6,630 bases of DNA, from the NCBI GenBank assembly GCA_018829865.1, contig JAHJTR010000040.1:1-6630 (forward strand). The letters are read 5' to 3'. The stretch comes from Patescibacteria group bacterium (lineage in GTDB: Bacteria > Patescibacteriota > Gracilibacteria > UBA1369 > JAHJTR01). The notes beneath the pieces are model-generated. The model searched no databases. It was not told the origin of the DNA and saw only the letters and a list, made by a program, of their open reading frames with translations. Shown here in pieces: positions 1 to 4,857 of this stretch; position 1 is the stretch's first letter; the number at the start of each line of letters is the position of its first letter. Made by a program: the position numbers and the translations under genes.

Positions 1-2
1 CA

Positions 3-1637
3 AAAAGCACACAAGATGCCATGGGAGAAATAAATCGCGATATGAAGGAGTCGCTAACCGAAAAAAAGGCAGCCAAACTGGGTATGTCATATGTTAATGT
101 TGGCAAGCAGCCGATTAACGTGGACGTCCTTGGTTTAATTGATGCTGAAACGGCAAAAAAAGCTCAGATAGTCCCCTTTTACAAGCTCGGCAAAAAAATT
201 CGTGTTGCACTTGCCCACCCAACGTCAAAAGAAGCACATGCCGCAATTGATGTACTGAAAGAACAGGGTTATCAGTTGAATTTCAATCTGGCTACCGAAG
301 AAAGTATTAATGAGGCATTACAAAATTATGACAAGGGCCTTTACAAAGAGGAAAAAGAAAAAAAATTAGTCACCGGCGATGTTAAATCCTATGCTGAAGA
401 AATCAAGGATTTATCGGCGGTAGGCAAGCAAATGGAAGAAATGCGATCTGAAGACGCACTCGATTTATTGAACGTCTCGGCAATTAAAACAAAAGCTTCA
501 GACATTCATATCCAACCGGAAAAAGAAAACGTCCAAATAAGATTTAGAATAGACGGTCTTTTATATAAAGTGATGACTATCTCAAAAAGTGTTTTCGAGC
601 AGCTCTCCAATCAAATAAAATATCAAGCCAAGCTCAAATTAAATATCACCAACGTCCCTCAGGATGGGCGCTACTTTTTTAATATCGACGAATCACAAAT
701 TGACGTTCGTGTCTCCGCCCTCCCCACAGAGTTTGGCGAGACTTTCGTTTGCAGATTATTGGATAGCCGCAAAGGTTTGGTGCCACTTAAAGATTTAGGA
801 TTCACAGATTTAAACTGGAGTCATCTGGAGGAAGCGATCAAATCCACGGAAGGCTTGATACTTCTAACAGGCCCAACCGGCTCAGGAAAGACAACGACTC
901 TCTATTCCATGCTCAAAGAGTTCAACAAACCCGAGGTAAAAATCATCACCCTTGAAGACCCGATTGAGTATCACATTGAAAACATTTCCCAAAGTCACAT
1001 CAACGAAAAACGCGGCTACACTTTCGCAAGTGGTCTTCGAGCAATTTTGAGGCAAGATCCTGACGTGGTGATGGTCGGTGAAATCCGTGACATCGACACC
1101 GCCGAAGCAGCAGCCCAGGCAGCTCTTACCGGTCACGTCGTTTTGAGCACCCTGCACACAAACAGCGCCATCGAAAGTATCCCAAGGTTAATTAATATGG
1201 GATTAGAGCCATTTATTGTCGCACCGGCATGCCATTTAATTATCGGCCAACGTTTAGTAAGAAAAATTTGTGAAGATTGTAGGAGTGAAAAAGCGCTAGC
1301 CGAAACAGAAAAAGAATATCTGGAAAAATCCTTAAGCAATATCAAAGAGGCAGATAAAGAATCAACATTAAGCATTCCCGAAAAAGCGCAATATGGTAAA
1401 GGTTGCGAAAAATGCAGCAAAACAGGCTACAGCGGACGAACAAGCATAGTCGAAATCCTAAAAGTCGACAGCGACATAAAAGCAAAAATCCTAGCAAGCG
1501 CCAGCTCAAAAGAAATCTTCGAACTGGCCCGCACAAAAGGCATGCTCACAATGCAAGAGGACGGAATCAAAAAAATCCTCCTCGGCATGACCACAATTTC
1601 AGAGGTGCAGCGAGTAACGATGATTAGGGAGGAATAA
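3..1637 (+). CDS. pilB: Type IV pilus assembly / type II secretion ATPase, PilB/GspE family (probably 5'-partial)
   Basis: Hexameric cytoplasmic ATPase that powers pilus extension, acting on the platform protein PilC and, in competent cells, supporting DNA uptake. Residues are counted from the ATG at 21. An MshEN-type N-terminal domain (about 15-105) is followed by ASDIHIQP (159-166), which opens the second domain. The ATPase core has Walker A GPTGSGKTT (284-292), the Asp box ITLEDPIEY (309-317), Walker B DVVMVGEIRD (348-357) and the His box GHVVLSTLHTN (371-381). Two Cys pairs, C417/C420 and C462/C465, form the zinc tetracysteine typical of PilB/GspE and absent from retraction ATPases such as PilT. 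The ATG at 21 has no ribosome binding site, nor has the one at 42, and the frame stays open to base 3 (KSTQDA precedes M), so the real start probably lies left of the window. The stop TAA is followed by a terminator 24 bases on. PilB versus GspE cannot be settled without neighbours. The family is certain. Confidence 0.93.
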   Translation, partial: KSTQDAMGEINRDMKESLTEKKAAKLGMSYVNVGKQPINVDVLGLIDAETAKKAQIVPFYKLGKKIRVALAHPTSKEAHAAIDVLKEQGYQLNFNLATEESINEALQNYDKGLYKEEKEKKLVTGDVKSYAEEIKDLSAVGKQMEEMRSEDALDLLNVSAIKTKASDIHIQPEKENVQIRFRIDGLLYKVMTISKSVFEQLSNQIKYQAKLKLNITNVPQDGRYFFNIDESQIDVRVSALPTEFGETFVCRLLDSRKGLVPLKDLGFTDLNWSHLEEAIKSTEGLILLTGPTGSGKTTTLYSMLKEFNKPEVKIITLEDPIEYHIENISQSHINEKRGYTFASGLRAILRQDPDVVMVGEIRDIDTAEAAAQAALTGHVVLSTLHTNSAIESIPRLINMGLEPFIVAPACHLIIGQRLVRKICEDCRSEKALAETEKEYLEKSLSNIKEADKESTLSIPEKAQYGKGCEKCSKTGYSGRTSIVEILKVDSDIKAKILASASSKEIFELARTKGMLTMQEDGIKKILLGMTTISEVQRVTMIREE

Positions 1638-1661
1638 CAAGGAAACTTATTTCAAAACCTT

Positions 1662-1690
1662 GTAGCGGGATTGCATTCTGTTACTTTTTT
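1662..1690 (+). terminator. Intrinsic terminator of pilB, built from a repeat unit
   Basis: A 10-bp stem (1662-1671 with 1675-1684, loop TGC) is followed at once by TTTTTT (1685-1690), 24 bases after the pilB stop. Three of the pairs are G-T (1665-1681, 1667-1679, 1669-1677). They pair as G-U in the + strand RNA but become A-C mismatches in RNA of the other strand, so the structure should act only for pilB transcripts. It is also a member of the palindrome family that fills this gap. Confidence 0.7.
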
Positions 1691-1691
1691 A

Positions 1692-1723
1692 AGCGAATTA
1701 AAGTTGGAGCGAATTAAAGCAGG
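1692..1723 (+). repeat. 16-bp tandem duplication
   Basis: AGCGAATTAAAG occurs at 1692-1703 and again at 1708-1719, a 16-bp period, directly before the perfect palindrome at 1722-1745. The first copy is followed by TTGGAGC, an orphan left arm of the palindrome family. Confidence 0.8.
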
Positions 1724-1745
1724 AGCAGGGCTGTAGCCCTGCTCC
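1722..1745 (+). repeat. Perfect 24-nt palindrome, GGCTGTAGCC subclass
   Basis: GGAGCAGGGCT (1722-1732) pairs perfectly with AGCCCTGCTCC (1735-1745), an 11-bp stem around GT, or a 10-bp stem with a TGTA tetraloop. No T tract follows, so it does not look like a terminator. The same design recurs inverted at 1922-1945, with a G-C pair changed to T-A. Confidence 0.85.
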
Positions 1746-1759
1746 AACAAAAGGGCAGA

Positions 1760-1784
1760 TGGAGCAGAGTTGTACTCTGCTCCA
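1760..1784 (+). repeat. Perfect 25-nt palindrome, TTGNA subclass
   Basis: TGGAGCAGAGT (1760-1770) pairs with ACTCTGCTCCA (1774-1784) across the loop TGT. In the family alignment the loop region reads TTGTA. Confidence 0.85.
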
Positions 1785-1793
1785 AAACGTTAC

Positions 1794-1816
1794 GGAGCGG
1801 AGTGCAACTCCGCTCC
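1794..1816 (-). repeat. Perfect 23-nt palindrome, TTGNA subclass, inverted
   Basis: GGAGCGGAGT (1794-1803) pairs with ACTCCGCTCC (1807-1816), loop GCA on the + strand. Read on the - strand it aligns without gaps to the 1761-1783 unit: the loop becomes TTGCA, and one stem pair is G-C where that unit has A-T, changed on both arms. Confidence 0.85.
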
Positions 1817-1860
1817 AACATCACGGGAGGAGTAATCATCGTGATCAATTTTAAAACAAT

Positions 1861-1883
1861 GTAGCCGGATTGAATCCTGCTCC
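1861..1883 (+). repeat. Imperfect 23-nt palindrome, TTGNA subclass
   Basis: GTAGCCGGAT (1861-1870) and ATCCTGCTCC (1874-1883) pair at 8 of 10 positions around TGA. TTTT follows at 1884-1887. Sequence and flanks match the pilB terminator unit at 1662-1684 (GTAGC, GGATTG, then AT and CTG), so the two are probably copies of one element. A weak terminator role on + is possible. Confidence 0.7.
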
Positions 1884-1898
1884 TTTTAAACAAAGGTG

Positions 1899-1932
1899 AA
1901 GTTGGAGCATGGCTTAAAGTTGGAGCATGGCT
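1899..1932 (+). repeat. 18-bp tandem duplication of a palindrome arm
   Basis: AAGTTGGAGCATGGCT occurs at 1899-1914 and, unchanged, at 1917-1932. The second copy is the left arm of the palindrome at 1921-1946. The first has no right arm. Exact identity suggests a recent slippage or abortive duplication. Confidence 0.85.
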
Positions 1933-1946
1933 ACAGCCATGCTCCA
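1921..1946 (-). repeat. Perfect 26-nt palindrome, GGCTGTAGCC subclass, inverted
   Basis: TGGAGCATGGCT (1921-1932) pairs with AGCCATGCTCCA (1935-1946), a 12-bp stem around AC. This is the longest stem in the array. The preceding bases duplicate its left arm (see 1899-1932). Confidence 0.85.
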
Positions 1947-1957
1947 TTTAAACCCAA

Positions 1958-1980
1958 GGAGCCCGATACAATCGCGCTCC
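1958..1980 (-). repeat. 23-nt palindrome with one mismatch, TTGNA subclass, inverted
   Basis: GGAGCCCGAT (1958-1967) and ATCGCGCTCC (1971-1980) pair at 9 of 10 positions, with a C-C mismatch at 1963/1975, around ACA. On the - strand the loop region reads TTGTA, in line with the other oriented units. It lies 27 bases beyond the dprA stop and could help stabilise or end the dprA transcript, although no long T tract follows. Confidence 0.75.
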
Positions 1981-1987
1981 AACTGCC

Positions 1988-2008
1988 AACGCGGCGATAC
2001 GCGTTTTT
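1988..2008 (+). terminator. Possible second + strand terminator at the dprA 3' end
   Basis: AACGCG (1988-1993) pairs with CGCGTT (2000-2005) over a 6-base loop, and T's run to 2008, overlapping the dprA stop codon. On + it would stop pilB read-through from entering dprA antisense. The 6-bp stem is short, so this is tentative. Confidence 0.4.
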
Positions 2009-3099
2009 CAGCGCACCCTAACATAAGAAAGCTGACCAATATTCTCAGCCAGCCCTTTAATCTCCAAATTACTAAGTACAATAAGTAAATTCTTCAGAGA
2101 CAAACCCGTCTCCTCTTGAATCAGATGCAAGTGCTTCGGATTAGACCTCAGTTTTTTCAAAGTGAGCTCCTCATTTTTATCCAAATTAAGTTTTTTATGT
2201 CCCCTCTCATCACGCGATTTTTTAACAACCGAAATATTAAGTTCCTCCAAAATCGCATAAGGAGTAAAAACCGGCTTGGCCACATGCGATGCAATAAGCC
2301 TATTTGAACCGATACTATTCTCTTCAAAAATAGCATTTGGCACGGTATAAATGTTTCGATTCTGTTCAAACCCCAACCTAGCCGTTATCAGCCCGCCGGA
2401 TCTTTTGCCCGCCTCAGCCACCAAAACTCCTCTGCTAAGCCCACTTATTATTCTATTTCGAATGGCAAAATTAAATTTCTTAATCGATTTGCCGGGCGGC
2501 GATTCAGAAATAATGAGTCCTCCCTTATCAATAATATTTGCCGCAAGCTCCGTATGGAATCGAGGGAAAATATTCATAATATCGCTCCCCAAAACCGCAA
2601 TGGTCGGCACACCACTAATCAGCGCCTGCCTATGAGCAATAGCATCAATCCCTTGAGCCAGCCCACTCACCAAAATCATCCCATTTTGCGCCAAACAGGA
2701 CGAAAAAATCTCAGCGACAGCTATGCCATACCTGCTGGGTCTACGCGGGCCTACAACGGCAAAAAAACGCTCAAACTGACCGAGTAAAGTTTTGTCCCCT
2801 CTGGCATAAAACCCCACGGGAGCCAAATAAATATTCCTCAGAATTTCGGGGTACAGGGGGTCATCAATCGTAATCAGCTCAGCCCCTTGATTCTCAAGAT
2901 TCATCAAATCAATTTCCGCATCAAAGTCAGCAATATGCTGTTTCAAAAACTCAAATTTCAATTCATCCAACCCCGCCTGCAAAAACTCACCAAGTTTCCC
3001 CCTGGTCGCCTCATCAAAACTCCCAAAGTACTTTTTAATCCGCCAAAGATCAGCAAGCCCCAGCCGAGCGCACGTCAAGAATAAATGCGTTTTAACCAT
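2008..3099 (-). CDS. dprA: DNA processing protein DprA (Smf), ssDNA-binding RecA loader
   Basis: DprA binds incoming single-stranded DNA during natural transformation, protects it and loads RecA in the cytoplasm. At 363 aa it has the family's usual length. An N-terminal SAM-like helical region (about 1-75) leads to DPLYP (80-84) and the Rossmann-like core: VVGPRRPSRYG (115-125), SGLAQGIDAIAHRQAL (145-160), TIAVLGSDIMNIFPR (166-180), SESPPG (198-203), RNRIISGLSRGVLVAEAG (214-231) and SGGLITARLGFEQ (234-246). The C-terminal 60 residues form a DprA-type winged helix ending SYVRVR at a TGA. The ATG at 3099 gives a complete N-terminal domain. The next Met is residue 66, so this start is well supported, although there is no Shine-Dalgarno sequence and the seven bases before it are the T tract of a terminator. 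It converges on pilB, whose product fits the same DNA-uptake pathway. The same fold could serve a non-competence recombination role. The family is certain. Confidence 0.95.
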   Translation of the reverse strand: MVKTHLFLTCARLGLADLWRIKKYFGSFDEATRGKLGEFLQAGLDELKFEFLKQHIADFDAEIDLMNLENQGAELITIDDPLYPEILRNIYLAPVGFYARGDKTLLGQFERFFAVVGPRRPSRYGIAVAEIFSSCLAQNGMILVSGLAQGIDAIAHRQALISGVPTIAVLGSDIMNIFPRFHTELAANIIDKGGLIISESPPGKSIKKFNFAIRNRIISGLSRGVLVAEAGKRSGGLITARLGFEQNRNIYTVPNAIFEENSIGSNRLIASHVAKPVFTPYAILEELNISVVKKSRDERGHKKLNLDKNEELTLKKLRSNPKHLHLIQEETGLSLKNLLIVLSNLEIKGLAENIGQLSYVRVR

Positions 3100-3134
3100 A
3101 AAAAAAGTGCCTTATGAAGTATTCATAAGGCACT
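3100..3134 (-). terminator. Strong intrinsic terminator of the LPETG protein gene, abutting the dprA start
   Basis: On the - strand a perfect 12-bp stem (GTGCCTTATGAA against TTCATAAGGCAC, 3133-3122 with 3118-3107, loop TAC), plus a closing A-T pair at 3134/3106, is followed by seven T's (3106-3100). It begins 35 bases after the stop codon of the upstream gene. The last T touches the A of the dprA ATG. It should separate the two genes transcriptionally or throttle read-through into dprA. On + it lacks a T tract. Confidence 0.9.
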
Positions 3135-3169
3135 CTACCAAATCCAAATTAAGTTTTTATTAACAAAAC

Positions 3170-4657
3170 CTAAATTTTCTTCCGTCTATGATAAGCAATC
3201 ATCCCAGCCACAGTCCCAAGCAAAGTAATCCCGATCCCCGCCCCGGTCTCCGGCAGAGTAATCGTAGTCAGCACACCATCACTCTCATTCCCCGCAGCAT
3301 CTTTAGCAGTCAGCTTAAATGTATATTTAACCCCAGCCGTAAGATTTTTCAGAGTGTAGCTTGTAACAGCCGGCCCCAAATTATCAACCTTAACGAACTC
3401 ATTAGTGTTAGTACTCTTATACAAAATCTGATCAACAAGATCTTTCGCGGTGTTAGCACTGGCAGTCCAGCTAAGTTTAACCGAATTCCCAAGCACCATT
3501 TTAGCAATAAAATCAGTCACATCCTCAGGCGGAAGCAAATCCGCAATTTCAGCAGTTTTGCTTGTGTATACGGCTATATTCCCATTAAGCAAAACGTTAA
3601 TTTTATTCTGAGCCAAATCTTCAACATTCACAATCGTAATCACATATTCAGTATTGGCAGCCTGTAAATCGGTTTCAAGTTCAATAGTATTTACTTTCCC
3701 ATCTTTAACTTCAGCACTTTTCACCGCAATCTCTTCAAGTTCATTCCCTTTTGCATTGATTTTAAAGCTATCTTGCACTTTTTCACCCGTCAAAACAATT
3801 TCCTCAGTAAACACAATTTCAATTTTAGTATTACTCAAAACATTAACTTCTTTCACAGCAGGCGCGATAGTGTCTGCGGTGTCAGGTGTAGGTGTAGGAG
3901 AATTATCAACCACAGCCTCTTTAGTAACGGCACTTCCCTCAAAAGAAGCGGTATCGGAAGTTCCACTAACAATAGGATTACTATCTTTATCCATCAAATC
4001 GCTATGAACGGTAAGAAAGTATTCAGCCCCGGCGGTTTGTTTCTCAGTAGTAATAATAACGGCTTTCCCATCAGTCTCAGAGATCTTAGCCCCTAAAACC
4101 TCAAGTTTAGCATCGGTCGAATTCTCTTTAACCGAAAACGTTTTCTCAGGTGCTTCTGCAGGCAGAGTAATCTCCTTAGAGAACATAATCTTAACCTCGG
4201 TATTATTGATAACCTCAGCAGCAGTAACTTTAGGTGACACAGCCGAATCATCAGCAGGATCAGCAGTTGCCGCTTTAGGCATTGCAGAAATCTCATTACT
4301 GTAATTTTCACTATGTTCCCCGGCAGCATCAAAAGCAATTACCGTGTAATAGTATCTAGTATCATTCTCAAGCCCGGTAACTTCGTATTCAGTCACATTC
4401 CCAACATCGTATCGTTTATCATATCGATCGCTGGCGGTTTGAACAGATTTAGTCCCCTGAAACACCATGTATTTGGTAATTTCAGAATTCTCGCTGGTGG
4501 CGGCATCCCATTTAATAGTAATCTTTTTATCGCCTGCCTCAGCAGTTAAGCCTTCAACATCAGAAGGCAATATTCCGGCAGCCAAAGCATTTGCTGTAAA
4601 AGCAATTGTCAGCGCTGTCGCAATAATCGTTTTAAAAATGTTTTTTGTGAGATTCAT
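3170..4657 (-). CDS. Secreted FnIII / SbsA-like Ig surface protein with LPETG sorting tail
   Basis: 495 aa, extracytoplasmic. A signal peptide covers 1-27 (charged MNLTKNIFK, hydrophobic core, ANALA before the likely cut). Then come a fibronectin type III domain (about 36-127), an SbsA/Big_5-like Ig domain (about 143-240), a Ser/Pro/Thr linker (SPTPTPDT near 253), a second Ig domain of the same type (about 265-367) and a second FnIII domain (about 376-467). The C-terminus is a textbook sortase signal: LPETG at 468-472, a short hydrophobic stretch, then RRKK. Sortase would cut between T and G and attach the protein to the envelope. No sortase lies in the window. No catalytic motif is visible, so adhesion or a structural surface role is the reasonable inference. 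There is no Shine-Dalgarno sequence before the ATG, which follows an A/T-rich leader. It is divergent from the DUF4012 gene, whose product carries the same Ig module, and ends at a strong terminator. The ligand is unknown. Confidence 0.88.
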   Translation of the reverse strand: MNLTKNIFKTIIATALTIAFTANALAAGILPSDVEGLTAEAGDKKITIKWDAATSENSEITKYMVFQGTKSVQTASDRYDKRYDVGNVTEYEVTGLENDTRYYYTVIAFDAAGEHSENYSNEISAMPKAATADPADDSAVSPKVTAAEVINNTEVKIMFSKEITLPAEAPEKTFSVKENSTDAKLEVLGAKISETDGKAVIITTEKQTAGAEYFLTVHSDLMDKDSNPIVSGTSDTASFEGSAVTKEAVVDNSPTPTPDTADTIAPAVKEVNVLSNTKIEIVFTEEIVLTGEKVQDSFKINAKGNELEEIAVKSAEVKDGKVNTIELETDLQAANTEYVITIVNVEDLAQNKINVLLNGNIAVYTSKTAEIADLLPPEDVTDFIAKMVLGNSVKLSWTASANTAKDLVDQILYKSTNTNEFVKVDNLGPAVTSYTLKNLTAGVKYTFKLTAKDAAGNESDGVLTTITLPETGAGIGITLLGTVAGMIAYHRRKKI

Positions 4658-4669
4658 ATTGTTTTATTA

Positions 4670-4701
4670 TTTATATATAAAGTTTAATTACTTTGTGTCT
4701 G
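4670..4701 (-). promoter_or_regulatory. Putative promoter of the LPETG protein gene
   Basis: On the - strand a -35-like CAGACA (4701-4696) is followed after 16 bases by TATATA (4679-4674), inside the run TATATATAAAT. Shifting the -10 within this run gives spacers up to 20. A start site near 4665-4668 would leave a leader of only about 8-12 bases before the ATG at 4657. The -35 match is weak and the A/T richness makes chance matches likely. Confidence 0.35.
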
Positions 4702-4721
4702 CCCTTTTTAAGGGTTAAAAG

Positions 4722-4752
4722 TTGCTGTCCTTTTGTTAAGGTATGGTATTAT
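4722..4752 (+). promoter_or_regulatory. Putative promoter of the DUF4012 gene with extended -10
   Basis: TTGCTG (4722-4727), 19 bases, then TATTAT (4747-4752) preceded by TGG (4744-4746), which makes an extended -10 of the form TGN-TATNAT. Transcription would start near 4759, giving a pyrimidine-rich leader of about 100 bases before the ATG at 4858. The spacer is longer than ideal, and the extended -10 may compensate. Confidence 0.4.
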
Positions 4753-4857
4753 AGTAAATCTCTACATTTTAGCAAATTTTTCCCGCTTCGTCTAGCCCCC
4801 TCTGGGTTTTTCCCCTAAAATCTGATATGTTTTACCTACCATTTTAAAACCGATCAA

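Larger units (their letters stand above)
1651..1980. repeat. REP/BIME-like array of seven short palindromes in a convergent gap
   Basis: The gap between the ends of pilB and dprA has no credible gene. It holds seven palindromes with ends G(G/T)AGC and GCTCC or close variants. Five are exactly 23 nt and share a loop TTGNA when written in one orientation: 1662-1684 (+), 1761-1783 (+), 1794-1816 (-), 1861-1883 (+) and 1958-1980 (-). Two are 24 nt with centre GGCTGTAGCC: 1722-1745 (+) and 1922-1945 (-). Stem sequences differ from unit to unit but remain complementary. Irregular spacing (centres 33-67 bases apart) and lack of unique spacers exclude CRISPR. REP elements of this form are typically spread by Y1-type RAYT transposases. 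None is encoded here, so that link is inference. Confidence 0.85.

Noticed and set aside
21..44. ATG at 21 or 42 as the certain pilB start
   Set aside because: Neither has a ribosome binding site, and the frame continues open to the window edge, so the gene is better treated as 5'-partial.
1133..1536. Antisense genes inside pilB
   Set aside because: They are shadows of a strongly conserved coding frame. The translations are low-complexity, rich in Leu, Cys and Ser, and match no domain I know.
3..1637. PilT-type retraction ATPase
   Set aside because: The N-terminal MshEN-type domain and the zinc tetracysteine are features of PilB/GspE, not PilT.
1820..1845. Eighth hairpin ATCACG ... CGTGAT
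   Set aside because: It has a 6-bp stem with a 14-base loop, lacks the GGAGC/GCTCC ends and matches neither class of the family.
1714..1947. Small - strand gene in the repeat region
   Set aside because: The open frame is produced by the palindromes themselves, giving repeats such as HAPT, and has no ribosome binding site or recognisable domain.
1651..1980. CRISPR array
   Set aside because: Repeats are palindromic, differ in stem sequence, face both directions and have irregular spacing without unique spacers. No cas gene is present.
1981..2010. Alternative code with UGA read as glycine
   Set aside because: Reading through the dprA TGA would add about 21 residues coded by the repeat region. 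DprA proteins normally end right after a motif like SYVRVR, so TGA is a true stop.
3654..4096. + strand genes opposite the LPETG protein
   Set aside because: Ser/Thr/Ile-rich translations mirror the codons of the real gene on the other strand, whose domains are clear.
4795..4818. Switching leader or attenuator before the DUF4012 gene
   Set aside because: GGG can pair with CCC on either side of TTTTT, but stems of 3-4 pairs are too weak to support the claim.
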